DNA from: Adlercreutzia sp. ZJ141
GTDB taxonomy: Bacteria > Actinomycetota > Coriobacteriia > Coriobacteriales > Eggerthellaceae
Length of the DNA stretch: 64,000 bases
NCBI RefSeq assembly: GCF_011038965.1
Contig: NZ_JAAKEB010000008.1
Location: forward strand, 62,001 to 126,000
Reading direction: 5' to 3'
Part shown: piece by piece, positions 1 to 9,043 of the stretch
Layout of the letters: every line of letters begins with the position of its first letter
Numbering within the stretch: the stretch's first letter is position 1
Notes under the pieces: generated by a model
Databases searched by the model: none
Seen by the model: only the letters and a program-made list of their open reading frames with translations
Told to the model about the DNA's origin: nothing
Program-made: the position numbers and the translations under genes

Positions 1-3000
1 TTACGTTTGGCTCATCAAGGGCAATGCTCTCAAGAGCCTCGTCGGTATAGTCAGCCTTTTTATACCAGCCCTCAAAAACGTATTTGTCCTTCTTAATGTT
101 GTCAGCCGTAGGAAGCTCAATGATGCTACCCACCGCAAAGCCATCCTCCACGTGATACACCCTTTGAGGTTCCTGCTCAAAAACCCCGCCTTCTGTCACG
201 TACGTAATAACATAGACGTCTTTTTCCCATTTCGCGAAGAACTCTTTGTCGCCCGTATCGTCAGCGAGAATTTCCGCAATAGGCACGCCTTCACAAGCTT
301 CGTTATCGAACCAGCCTTCAAAGGTGTACCCCTCCCATACAAGATCGCTTGCAGTAGGAAGCATAAACGTCTGACCTGGCACATAGCTTGCATATTTCGC
401 CGTATCAACACCGGCCGCGAAGGCAGGCTTGCCCGCACCGCCGCTACCAAGATGGTACGTTATCTTACATGGCGTGATATCCCACTTTGCGTAGAAGCGC
501 TTTGCGCCCTGGTCAGATGCGGTTATGCATTCAACCGGGTCGCCCGTAAACGACTCGTTATCATACCAGCCCGCAAATGTGTATCCCTCACGCAACGGCG
601 AGACCGGAAGTGGGGTTTCAGCCCCGTATCGGTACGACAGCACGTTTTCCTCAGAGCTTTCGAAATAGCCGCCATTAAGAACTAGCTCAACTGGATATTC
701 TTCGGCACTCCACCGAGCATACAACGCCACAGCGCCAGTTTCTTCTTCCGAAATCTCGAGCAGTGGCTCTCCCGAAAAATCAGCTTGCGCATACCAACCG
801 ATGAAGCTGTAGCCATTGCGACGCATAGTTTCAGGACCGGGAAGTATCAGCTTTTTCCCCTGCACGTAGTGCGCCGGAACGTTCGCTTCGTTTATCCACT
901 CGCCTCCGTTCACGTTGAACTCAATAGCAGCACGCACAGCTGATGCATCGTAGTCGCCTACTGTAATAATAACCGGGTTGGAAGCAAACGACTTCTCGTA
1001 GCTTCCCAGGCGCACCGCATACGTCCCCGGCTCGACGTTCGTGGTCGCGCTGGTTATGGCAACCCACTTATCGCGAGGGAATTGCGAGGATGGGATGATA
1101 GTGTGTGAGCCGTCGGCACTCTTGGTTTCATGCTGCAGCAGGTCATCGGGCACACGCTGGTATTCGAACCCTCCAGCGGCACCTTGCAGTGTCGCCACAT
1201 CAATGCTGATAGCGCCCATGCCGCCCGATTCTTCGGCTTCTATCCCTGCTATACTGCCGGCATACGGGTTGTCGAAACGCGGCGGTACCGCAACCGATGC
1301 CTCGTAGACAACAGCTTTACCCGAATCGATCGGGTATTGCTTAAACGTAACTTCGCGCGTTTCGCCGAAAATATCGAACTCGATCGTTTCCGCTAGATCC
1401 ATCTCGTTATCGTTCGTGGCATGGATACTAAACTTATTCCAGTCCGAAAGAAGCGTATCAGTTGGTACATCTATTACTTCCTTATACTCGTTATGATACA
1501 TAGGAAGATTTTTGATATAGGTCTTGTCGGCACTATAGTCAGCACCCGAAAGCAAAATCTTCTCGTTCTTATAATCGACACTGATATCCACGTCGAAGGC
1601 GATCGATGACTCGTCTACTATCCTTAGAACCGGATAGCCCACCGGTATTGTTGTGTCGAAGTCCCACACATCCTCGCTGAATCCCAGGTTGGTGTAGAAC
1701 TCCTTGTTGTTCCGCAGGTCGGGAACATCATAAGTTGGCTTGGGAACCTTCCATGCACGGAAACGGTCACCGGTGTTCACCCAGGTAACCCCACCCGATC
1801 CCGCAAGCGACGCGCCTACGGTGACGTAGCCGTTCTCGAAGCAATTTGAGAATTTCTCCTTTGCTGCCGCTCCAACTGTGGGATTACTCCACGCTAAACG
1901 CCCGCAAGCGAGATTAACGTTCTTCGCAGGGTTTCCCAATCCGAAGCAACTCGAAATAAGTGTCTCGCCGTATTTTGCACTGTCGCCAATCGATTCGATA
2001 TCGCCCAGCAAGCAACCGATTCTAGTTATTTCGTTTTCGGTGTAGCCATAGTTGAACTTCCTGTTGATATCAACGTTGGAAATGCACCTGTTCAAGCGCG
2101 ACGATTGTTGTATTGCGCCTACCACGCCACCGCAGCTCGTTCCGTAGGTGGTAAGGGTTCCCTGCACATACACGTCGTTGAAGTCGCTGTTCAGAGCGCG
2201 CCCCGTCACAAAGCCAACGTAGCACGTCTGGTTTTGTGCGCCACCATTCTTCGTGCCGTTCTCAATTGTGCCGCCCATAACCTGAATACGATCGAACTGA
2301 GAACCGTACGTTTCCTGCACTTTGCCCTGGTAGTTGATAAAACCATCACTTCCCGAAACGAACCCGATCCGGTCCTTCCCCCGCAGCGATACGTTCTCGA
2401 AGAAGATATCCGAAAACTGCGACGCGGCAGAAGCCTTGGCAACAAGCGACACACCGCTGCCGCTGGCCGCATCCTGCATATTGCTCGAACCCGTGATAAC
2501 AAGGTCGTGTATGTTCGCCCAACATACCTTGTCAAAGAGCGACGCATCTTTCAGCCCCGTGATCTTGTGGCCGTTACCGTTGAACTCCTTGTAACTATTA
2601 TTGGTGCCGCCGAATACGCCCGCAACAACAGAGCCGCCCGCAGTCGCCGGCTGCCAGCCGCTAAAGTCCAAATCGTTCATCAGCATGAACCGAGTGGTTT
2701 CAGACGACGCATTCGCAATGTTCACGAAGTCTTTGATTGTGTATATCTTTTCCGCATACAAGTCGTACTGGATCTTCTCGAATTCGCTGTTAATGCTCAC
2801 GGTTGCCGGCTTGGCGCTCACGCCACCCCGCAGCGTCACGTCTTTAACGTACGCGTTTTTCGTACTGGTGAACAAATTGGGCAATACGCGGCCGTCTGCA
2901 TATATTGCATGACCGCGCCCATCGAGTTTCCCGTAGAACGCGCCTTCAACAAGCGCCTGATCATCAGCCCCTTCAAAAGCGCTTGTGTCGATGTCGTTGG

Positions 3001-6000
3001 CAAGTGCGTAATTACCATACGGGTTGTTTTTGATAGCCCTCAGCTCATCGAGGTTGTGTATGAAGGTAACAGGAGCCTGGTTGTCGTATATCCCATAGGT
3101 AAAATCGTTCGTCATGCGCTTCATCAGGTAATACATACGCGTGCGCAGTGCCGACATCTGCGACAGGTTGCGATCAGCCTTAGAGGCATCGGTTTTCAGC
3201 GCTTCTTCGAACTTAGAAACCAGGTCGTCGAACGCAACGTATTCCAGCTTGCTCGCATCTTTTTCGATCGCATCCCACTTCGCAAGCTGATATTCCTTAA
3301 AGGAATCAAAGCCCGTTATACGCTGTAGCTTGGCTACGTCTCCCTCGCTACCGCTGCCGAACTCAACGAATGCGTCGTAGCCGTAATCGCCCAACATACG
3401 ATACATCTGCAGCTTGAACGAACGCGAATCAGGATGACTTCCGTTCGCATGAATCGGATGCCACCACACGCCCTGTATGTCCTCCTGCACATACAAATCC
3501 CACAGCCATGAAACCTTCCCGGTATCGGAAATCTTCGGACGCAGGAAGATCTGGTTGTCATAAACTTCTTCGACCGTGGTGAATTCCCGCGTGCCGTCAA
3601 CAAATGCTGACAGATTGACCGGTGCCGTAGCGGCGGTTCCTTTGTAGTCGCTCAAAACCGCATTTCTCGATCGTAAAATGGTTGCCGTGGCACCAACGTC
3701 CAACGGGCTCGAGCCATTTTGACCGTCATACTGCGCCTGCGAGGCTACGGCATTTTGCTCGTCTTTTTCAAGCCGCAGAAACGCTTTCAACGCAGCGTAG
3801 TCCAAAACATCAAGCGCGTCGTACATATTGCCGTAGTAAGAACTGAGCTTTTCCGTGGAACTAATTCGCCCGCGAGTGAGGTTCGTTGCCACATCGGCCG
3901 ACAAGTCGTAGTCGTACGTCAAGTTCATGCTATAGGAATACTGACCGAACCCTTGCGTCAGAAGCCCGTCGGTATAGTCTTCGGTGCCGGCGCGCCTTGT
4001 ACCACCCTGCAAGAACCAATCGTTGTCCAGCGCATGACCCATTTCATGCGACCATATAGACCACCCTAATTCAAGCGCCCCAGAGAAGAAGAATAGTCGC
4101 TTGTAGTTCACGCCCATGTTCAGCGTCATAACCGCGGAACCCATAGCGCTGCTGTTGTACAGGCCAATTGCGTCGGTGAAATTCTTGCAGTAGTCGTCTT
4201 CGGTCAGCGTTTTTCCCCACAGCTTTTCGCGCTCGAGATACGCCGTACCTTCGTTTTTGTTCCACTTTCGGTCAACAGACACAACGCACGTGGCATTAAC
4301 CTTATCTACTCCAACAATAGTTGAAGCGGTGGCAGCGTACTTTGCCATGTGGCTAAACGCCGCATCGCTCATGAGCTTTTCAAACGCCGCCCTGTGCTCG
4401 TCGTCCAGCGCAGGTTCCGCATAATAGCCCGTGCTGGTGCCCGTTGCCAAAAGCCCGGCGGTAACACCCATGTACTGCGAAGCGTCGTCGAGCGTTACCC
4501 ACGCCAACAGATAGTCGGGGAAGCGTTTCACCTGATCCCAACCGCGCCAAACCAAGTTGCTGGTGTCTACCCCCTCGGCACCTTCGGGTCTAAACTCCTT
4601 GTAGAAATACCGCGACGACATATAATCGGCAAACCAATTTGCCATATCAGCGTAACCAGTCGTCCGCTGAACAATCATCTGCAAAAACGACGGCACGTCC
4701 GGCGCGCCCGTTCGCTTCGCGAGGAACGCCGAATAGGCGCCCGAAGACGTTTTGTCGGTCATGGAGAACGTGTAAACCGACGAATACCGCACATCAGAGG
4801 TCATGCCAACAAGCGACAACCCAGGACGTATAACATCCCCCCGAAACGCCATGAGCAGAAAGGGGTTCACGTTCTTTTGAGCGCCAACCGACTCGCTTCC
4901 GCCAGTGTCGAAACCGCAGAAGCGCTCATAGTAGGTATACAGGAACAGCAGGTCAAACATCTTATACTCGCGTATAGTGGAGGTAAACGTTGTTTCGGGC
5001 TTCGCCTCCATCGACCTGGTCATAATGGCATCCCACACCTTCGTGTTGGGAGCTGTTGCGCACCACCCGCCCACATTGGAAAGCAAGTTTGCCGCAACTT
5101 CCTCAGCGTTGTCATGCATGTCTCTATCGAAGTAGTCGCGAACCGTGCGATGCACCTCAATGTTACGGCAGAAGCCTTTGAAATAGCTCTTCCACGTTTT
5201 GCTTCGGATAAACGTGGCGACTTTCTCGATAGCACTGCCCGAAACACCATCGTCAAGCACCCAGAAGTCTGGTTGGTAGAGAATCTCCGGCTCGGCGGCC
5301 ACATACGATGCCGCCAGATGCGACGTTCCCATATACGAAACATCAAGCGTTTGCGACGTTCCGTCAGAAAAGCAAACGACAGCGCGCGCAACGTCTTCAA
5401 CCTGGCCAGAGCGCAGGCTCACCTTCATACCTGAGTCTTTGTGCACCGGCCAGCTTTCCACAATGGTCTTCGTAGCAAGCGGGCTGTCGGCAGGAATCGC
5501 ATTGCCCGACTTCACGATATCTTCGAGCGATGCGAATGGGGCAAGTTTGTACGCATTGATGTAGGCATTGTTGCGCTCCGAGTCGTATCCCTGCACCTGT
5601 TCGAGCGAGGTCAGAATCGTTTCGTCGGTAACTTGTTGGCTTACGGGACGCGAATAGCTTCCGTTCACATACCCCCACAGCACGTCGAGATACCGTTGCT
5701 GCTCGCCTTCGGCCGTAGGAAGCTTCAGTTTGAGATAGAACTTGTCGTCAACAACGTTGGCTGACTCTATTTCCGCATAAAACGACGGTATCCGATAACA
5801 CTCAACGTACGCTAAGCGATCGGTCGGGTTAAAGTTGTTCACGTTCAGCATGCCGACATTGAAAACGCTGCCGTCGCCGTTCATTTCATAAACGCTTAAC
5901 GACTTGATGTCTTTATAGGTTATGTCAGCAGAATAGGTTGGAGCACTGCGTAACGACATGACAGCCGCCCGCCGCGCAGCCCGTTTTGTGGGCGCGTCAC

Positions 6001-6433
6001 CTGCATCGGACGCATCGGACTCACCGCCAGCGTTGCCAGAAGCGTTGCTGCTAGCGTCATCCGCCAACAGCATATCTCTATCGGTCAGGGAAGTGTCAAC
6101 GCGAGCCGCTTCAGCTTCACGCACAGTGTCGTATTCGCTTCTCGCCTCCGCTTCGGCGCGAGCGCGGTCTTCCTCAGCCTGTGCGAGGGCTTCTGCAAGA
6201 TTTGCGCCGGCTTCTTTTTCTCGGGACTCAACGTCGTCCCCGGCGCTTTCGTCCATGCAGCTGCCGCATATTTCAGCAGAGCTGTCGCTTTCGCTTTCAT
6301 CAGCAAAAGCAACAGCATGCGGAGCTACAGGAGCAAGGGTGGCCACCAGCACGCACGCCATCATCAACGATATGGCGGCTCGCAGGGTGTGCATTACGTT
6401 GGGCTTCGTTTGTGGTGCGTTTAACGTCTGCAA
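1..6433 (-). CDS. Secreted M26-family (ZmpA/B/C-like) zinc metalloprotease, C-terminus beyond window
   Basis: One uninterrupted minus-strand frame runs from a TTG start at 6433 to the window edge (about 2144 residues). AGGAGG at 6443-6448 supports the TTG; an in-frame ATG at 6394 is an alternative. A signal peptide (about residues 1-45, ending near AVAFA-D) is followed by an acidic, probably coiled segment. HEMGH at residues 796-800 (4034-4048) followed by RRAG-T-E818 matches the HExxH...E zinc site of M26 proteases such as streptococcal Zmp and IgA1 protease. Residues about 1125-1545 hold beta-repeat (GLUG-like) sequence, and from about 1830 on there are at least four InlB B-type repeats with the GWY/GWF motif. 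By family it should be exported and act on host glycoproteins; the substrate and any wall anchor are not visible. Confidence 0.88.
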   Translation of the reverse strand, partial: MQTLNAPQTKPNVMHTLRAAISLMMACVLVATLAPVAPHAVAFADESESDSSAEICGSCMDESAGDDVESREKEAGANLAEALAQAEEDRARAEAEARSEYDTVREAEAARVDTSLTDRDMLLADDASSNASGNAGGESDASDAGDAPTKRAARRAAVMSLRSAPTYSADITYKDIKSLSVYEMNGDGSVFNVGMLNVNNFNPTDRLAYVECYRIPSFYAEIESANVVDDKFYLKLKLPTAEGEQQRYLDVLWGYVNGSYSRPVSQQVTDETILTSLEQVQGYDSERNNAYINAYKLAPFASLEDIVKSGNAIPADSPLATKTIVESWPVHKDSGMKVSLRSGQVEDVARAVVCFSDGTSQTLDVSYMGTSHLAASYVAAEPEILYQPDFWVLDDGVSGSAIEKVATFIRSKTWKSYFKGFCRNIEVHRTVRDYFDRDMHDNAEEVAANLLSNVGGWCATAPNTKVWDAIMTRSMEAKPETTFTSTIREYKMFDLLFLYTYYERFCGFDTGGSESVGAQKNVNPFLLMAFRGDVIRPGLSLVGMTSDVRYSSVYTFSMTDKTSSGAYSAFLAKRTGAPDVPSFLQMIVQRTTGYADMANWFADYMSSRYFYKEFRPEGAEGVDTSNLVWRGWDQVKRFPDYLLAWVTLDDASQYMGVTAGLLATGTSTGYYAEPALDDEHRAAFEKLMSDAAFSHMAKYAATASTIVGVDKVNATCVVSVDRKWNKNEGTAYLEREKLWGKTLTEDDYCKNFTDAIGLYNSSAMGSAVMTLNMGVNYKRLFFFSGALELGWSIWSHEMGHALDNDWFLQGGTRRAGTEDYTDGLLTQGFGQYSYSMNLTYDYDLSADVATNLTRGRISSTEKLSSYYGNMYDALDVLDYAALKAFLRLEKDEQNAVASQAQYDGQNGSSPLDVGATATILRSRNAVLSDYKGTAATAPVNLSAFVDGTREFTTVEEVYDNQIFLRPKISDTGKVSWLWDLYVQEDIQGVWWHPIHANGSHPDSRSFKLQMYRMLGDYGYDAFVEFGSGSEGDVAKLQRITGFDSFKEYQLAKWDAIEKDASKLEYVAFDDLVSKFEEALKTDASKADRNLSQMSALRTRMYYLMKRMTNDFTYGIYDNQAPVTFIHNLDELRAIKNNPYGNYALANDIDTSAFEGADDQALVEGAFYGKLDGRGHAIYADGRVLPNLFTSTKNAYVKDVTLRGGVSAKPATVSINSEFEKIQYDLYAEKIYTIKDFVNIANASSETTRFMLMNDLDFSGWQPATAGGSVVAGVFGGTNNSYKEFNGNGHKITGLKDASLFDKVCWANIHDLVITGSSNMQDAASGSGVSLVAKASAASQFSDIFFENVSLRGKDRIGFVSGSDGFINYQGKVQETYGSQFDRIQVMGGTIENGTKNGGAQNQTCYVGFVTGRALNSDFNDVYVQGTLTTYGTSCGGVVGAIQQSSRLNRCISNVDINRKFNYGYTENEITRIGCLLGDIESIGDSAKYGETLISSCFGLGNPAKNVNLACGRLAWSNPTVGAAAKEKFSNCFENGYVTVGASLAGSGGVTWVNTGDRFRAWKVPKPTYDVPDLRNNKEFYTNLGFSEDVWDFDTTIPVGYPVLRIVDESSIAFDVDISVDYKNEKILLSGADYSADKTYIKNLPMYHNEYKEVIDVPTDTLLSDWNKFSIHATNDNEMDLAETIEFDIFGETREVTFKQYPIDSGKAVVYEASVAVPPRFDNPYAGSIAGIEAEESGGMGAISIDVATLQGAAGGFEYQRVPDDLLQHETKSADGSHTIIPSSQFPRDKWVAITSATTNVEPGTYAVRLGSYEKSFASNPVIITVGDYDASAVRAAIEFNVNGGEWINEANVPAHYVQGKKLILPGPETMRRNGYSFIGWYAQADFSGEPLLEISEEETGAVALYARWSAEEYPVELVLNGGYFESSEENVLSYRYGAETPLPVSPLREGYTFAGWYDNESFTGDPVECITASDQGAKRFYAKWDITPCKITYHLGSGGAGKPAFAAGVDTAKYASYVPGQTFMLPTASDLVWEGYTFEGWFDNEACEGVPIAEILADDTGDKEFFAKWEKDVYVITYVTEGGVFEQEPQRVYHVEDGFAVGSIIELPTADNIKKDKYVFEGWYKKADYTDEALESIALDEPNV

Positions 6434-6861
6434 CTGCGTTAGCCTCCTAAACCTCAGGAATGCTTATTTGCCCAAATTATACAAAGAACGCCGCCACACC
6501 ATGAAAACAAACTGATTCTTTACCTTACGTGATTACAATCGTCTACACCTGATCTGTATGGACATCGTACCCACCTATCTTTGTAATAGATGCAATCATC
6601 CGGAGCCGGATTATCATACGCATGCTCGGCATCGCCATCAGTCTCACTTTCGGGTTTACACCCGCCAACTTTTGCAGTTCGCTTTATAATTGAGTAGAAC
6701 AAATGCGTCCGCATGAGATTGGGAGCCCGGACATTTTGCTGGACTTCGACTCTGGCCGGGAAGCCAGCTTCATCTGCGTGCAGCTGAACACGCTGACTGC
6801 CACTGGCTGACCCGTGAACAGTAACAAAAAGGCCGCCCCGGAGGGCGGCCCTTAGCATTCT
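6434..6861. other. Intergenic region between protease gene and tRNA-Glu
   Basis: No convincing gene. It holds the upstream region of the protease gene and, near 6763-6782, a 20-bp stretch (gccagcttcat then ctgcgtgca) that recurs next to two of the three palindromic repeats. The terminator of tRNA-Glu lies at 6825-6852. A 64-codon open frame on the minus strand has no ribosome site and resembles nothing I know. Confidence 0.5.
6825..6852 (-). terminator. Intrinsic terminator after tRNA-Glu
   Basis: On the minus strand a GGCCGCC/GGCGGCC stem (6844-6850 with 6831-6837) is followed by five Ts, 10 bases after the CCA end of tRNA-Glu. Confidence 0.85.
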
Positions 6862-6938
6862 TGGTAGCTCCGACCGGATTCGAACCGGCGACCTCCGCCT
6901 TGAGAGGGCGGCGTCCTAAACCGCTAGACGACGGAGCC
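6862..6938 (-). tRNA. tRNA-Glu (anticodon CTC)
   Basis: The minus strand folds as a cloverleaf. The acceptor GGCTCCG pairs with CGGAGCT (first pair G-U), the anticodon stem CCGCC/GGCGG encloses the loop CTCTCAA (anticodon CTC), the T-loop is TTCGAAT, and the 3' CCA is encoded. A terminator follows directly. Confidence 0.96.
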
Positions 6939-6969
6939 ACATGTGCGCTTTGCTCGTACAACCGAAAAC

Positions 6970-7043
6970 TGGCTGGGGTGGAAGGAGTCGAACCCTCACA
7001 TACGGAACCAGAATCCGCTGTCCTGCCATTAGACGACACCCCA
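6970..7043 (-). tRNA. tRNA-Gln (anticodon CTG)
   Basis: Minus-strand cloverleaf with acceptor TGGGGTG/CACCCCA, anticodon loop TTCTGGT (anticodon CTG), T-loop TTCGACT and encoded CCA. It lies 31 bases upstream of tRNA-Glu on the same strand, so the two are probably co-transcribed and end at the terminator at 6825-6852. Confidence 0.96.
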
Positions 7044-7200
7044 GTGGCATCTTCTCGGTGCATCTACGCCACCGCAGAGGCAAGACGTAAGCGCAAGACG
7101 GTATATTACGGATCCCTTGGCTTTTCGTCAAGTGTTACCGGGAATTTTTTCGGGAAATTTGTCCGTCCTTCCCAAAACGAACGCTTTGTCGTACAATGAT

Positions 7201-7229
7201 CCGCACGCCGCGCTATGCGAGGCGTGCGG
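7201..7229 (+). other. Hairpin just upstream of tRNA-Thr
   Basis: CCGCACGCC (7201-7209) pairs perfectly with GGCGTGCGG (7221-7229), followed by three Ts and then the tRNA. It could be part of the tRNA precursor leader or a terminator for upstream read-through. Confidence 0.45.
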
Positions 7230-7232
7230 TTT

Positions 7233-7307
7233 GCCAGTGTGGCGCAATGGTAGCGCAACTGATTTGTAATCAGTGGGTTGCGGGTTCGACTCCTGTCACT
7301 GGCTCCA
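7233..7307 (+). tRNA. tRNA-Thr (anticodon TGT)
   Basis: Plus-strand cloverleaf with acceptor GCCAGTG/CACTGGC, anticodon loop TTTGTAA (anticodon TGT), T-loop TTCGACT and encoded CCA. It is divergent from tRNA-Gln and followed by a strong terminator. Confidence 0.96.
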
Positions 7308-7314
7308 GAAAAAC

Positions 7315-7356
7315 AGTGGGTCAGACGGCATATCGTCTGACCCACTTTCAGTTTTG
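7315..7356 (+). terminator. Intrinsic terminator after tRNA-Thr
   Basis: A perfect 13-bp stem (AGTGGGTCAGACG at 7315-7327 with its complement at 7334-7346) is followed by a T-rich run, eight bases after the tRNA CCA. Confidence 0.88.
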
Positions 7357-7600
7357 GGCAACGTTCCAGAACAAGCACAACAGGGGTGTTGAGTACTGAG
7401 ATTTTTGGAAACTGATCTAGGCTCAACATCAACGAACCCACGATTGAACCTTGTTCCAGTAGCACAGCGGTGAGTTGCAGCGTTGAGTCGAATGATTTTC
7501 CTCGCCCCTACTCTTCAAATTCATGTTAGAATACGAACATACATTCGCACGAACGTTTGATCGTATTTCGAAATGGCCGAAGAGCACTGAGAGGGAAGCT

Positions 7601-9043
7601 ATGGAAACGGCTGATAAGTTAGAGATTCTTGCCGATGCCGCAAAGTACGACGTCGCATGCACGTCGTCGGGCGTCAATCGCGGTGCGGTTTTCGGACAGC
7701 TTGGGTCGGCAAGTTCAGCCGGATGCTGCCACAGTTTCACCCCCGATGGACGCTGCATCACATTGCTCAAAGTACTCATGACCAACGTATGCATCTACGA
7801 CTGTGCCTACTGTGTGAATCGGGCGAGCAACGACGTACCGCGAGCCGCTTTCACACCACGGGAGCTCGCTGATCTGACTATCGCGTTTTATCGCCGCAAC
7901 TGTATCGAAGGCTTATTCTTAAGCTCTGGCGTTATCGGCAACCCCGACCAAACGAGCGAGCTTATGGCCCGCACGCTACGCATCCTGCGTTATGACTACG
8001 GCTTTCGGGGATACCTGCATGCGAAGGCCGTTCCCGGCACGTCGCCCGAACTAATCAACGAGCTCGGACAGCTTGCCGACCGCCTAAGCGTGAATATGGA
8101 GCTTCCCTCGCACCAAAGCTTGGCATTGCTCGCCCCACAGAAGAGCAAGCAGAACATCGTTGCCCCCATGCGGCAAATTCGCGACACTATCGCAACCGAC
8201 CGCGACGTCCGTGCACTCATGGGAAAGAATACCGTGTATGGCACGTCGGTACAGACAAGACACAAACAAGCGCCCTTCGCTCCCGCCGGACAATCGACCC
8301 AAATGATCATTGGCGCAACCCCAGAAAGCGACTACCACGTGCTGAACCTTTCGGCCGCCCTGTATCGCACCATGAGCATGAAGCGTGTGTTTTTCAGCGC
8401 TTACGTACCCGTAAACAGCGACCCACGCCTACCCAGCAACGACGCAATGCAGCTTAATCGCGAACATCGGCTCTACCAAGCCGACTGGCTGCTACGTTTT
8501 TACAAGTTTGACGTAACCGAGATCATCGACGAGAGCCACCCCTTCTTGGAGACCGACATTGATCCAAAGGCAAATTGGGCACTTAACCATCTTGACTTGT
8601 TCCCTGTTGAAGTGAACGCCGCACCGTATGCAATGCTGTTGCGAGTGCCCGGTATCGGCGTAAAGGGAGCACGCAGTATCATCGCCGCACGCAGACAGCG
8701 AAAACTTGGAGAAGACGAGTTGCGCAAGCTCGGCATTGCTTTCAAGCGGGCAAAATTCTTCATTACGTGCAACGGAACGTACGCCGCACCTGGTATCGAC
8801 TTCTCACGCGACGTACTGCATGCACAGCTTTCAGCACCTATCAATGGAGGGCGCCACGGCCGCCGCGCCGATAAGGCAATACCTGGCCAAATGAGCTTGT
8901 TCGAAAGCGTCGACACGCCAGAGAAACTGCGGGCACGCGGGCTGCAACCCGGTCAGAACACACCGAACGCTGCACCACTCACCAGTTACGCACCACGTTC
9001 GTGTACTACAAGCGATTGGAACCGACTGCTGGAGGCATCCTAA
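7601..9043 (+). CDS. Radical SAM protein of the putative DNA modification/repair family (UDG-linked)
   Basis: 480 residues. GAGGG sits just upstream of the ATG at 7601; a longer frame from 7523 lacks such a site. A CxxxCxxC cluster motif in CIYDCAYC marks a radical SAM enzyme. The sequence pattern (SSGVNRG near the start, LKVLMTNVCIYDCAYC, RVPGIGVKGARSIIAARR helix-hairpin-helix near residue 355) fits the family that sits beside a uracil-DNA-glycosylase-like partner, and the next gene overlaps it by one base (TAATG). The pair is thought to act in DNA metabolism; the substrate is unknown. The C-terminal 60 residues are Pro/Arg/Gly-rich and probably disordered. Confidence 0.85.
   Translation: METADKLEILADAAKYDVACTSSGVNRGAVFGQLGSASSAGCCHSFTPDGRCITLLKVLMTNVCIYDCAYCVNRASNDVPRAAFTPRELADLTIAFYRRNCIEGLFLSSGVIGNPDQTSELMARTLRILRYDYGFRGYLHAKAVPGTSPELINELGQLADRLSVNMELPSHQSLALLAPQKSKQNIVAPMRQIRDTIATDRDVRALMGKNTVYGTSVQTRHKQAPFAPAGQSTQMIIGATPESDYHVLNLSAALYRTMSMKRVFFSAYVPVNSDPRLPSNDAMQLNREHRLYQADWLLRFYKFDVTEIIDESHPFLETDIDPKANWALNHLDLFPVEVNAAPYAMLLRVPGIGVKGARSIIAARRQRKLGEDELRKLGIAFKRAKFFITCNGTYAAPGIDFSRDVLHAQLSAPINGGRHGRRADKAIPGQMSLFESVDTPEKLRARGLQPGQNTPNAAPLTSYAPRSCTTSDWNRLLEAS

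Noticed and set aside
152-5764. Several plus-strand open frames of 100-400 codons across the first 6 kb
   Set aside because: All are shadows of the single continuous protease frame on the minus strand, which has a signal peptide, zinc motif and repeats. The plus frames lack ribosome sites and family motifs.
6520-6858. 112-codon open frame between the protease and tRNA-Glu
   Set aside because: It would cover a tRNA terminator, has no ribosome site and shows no recognisable motif.
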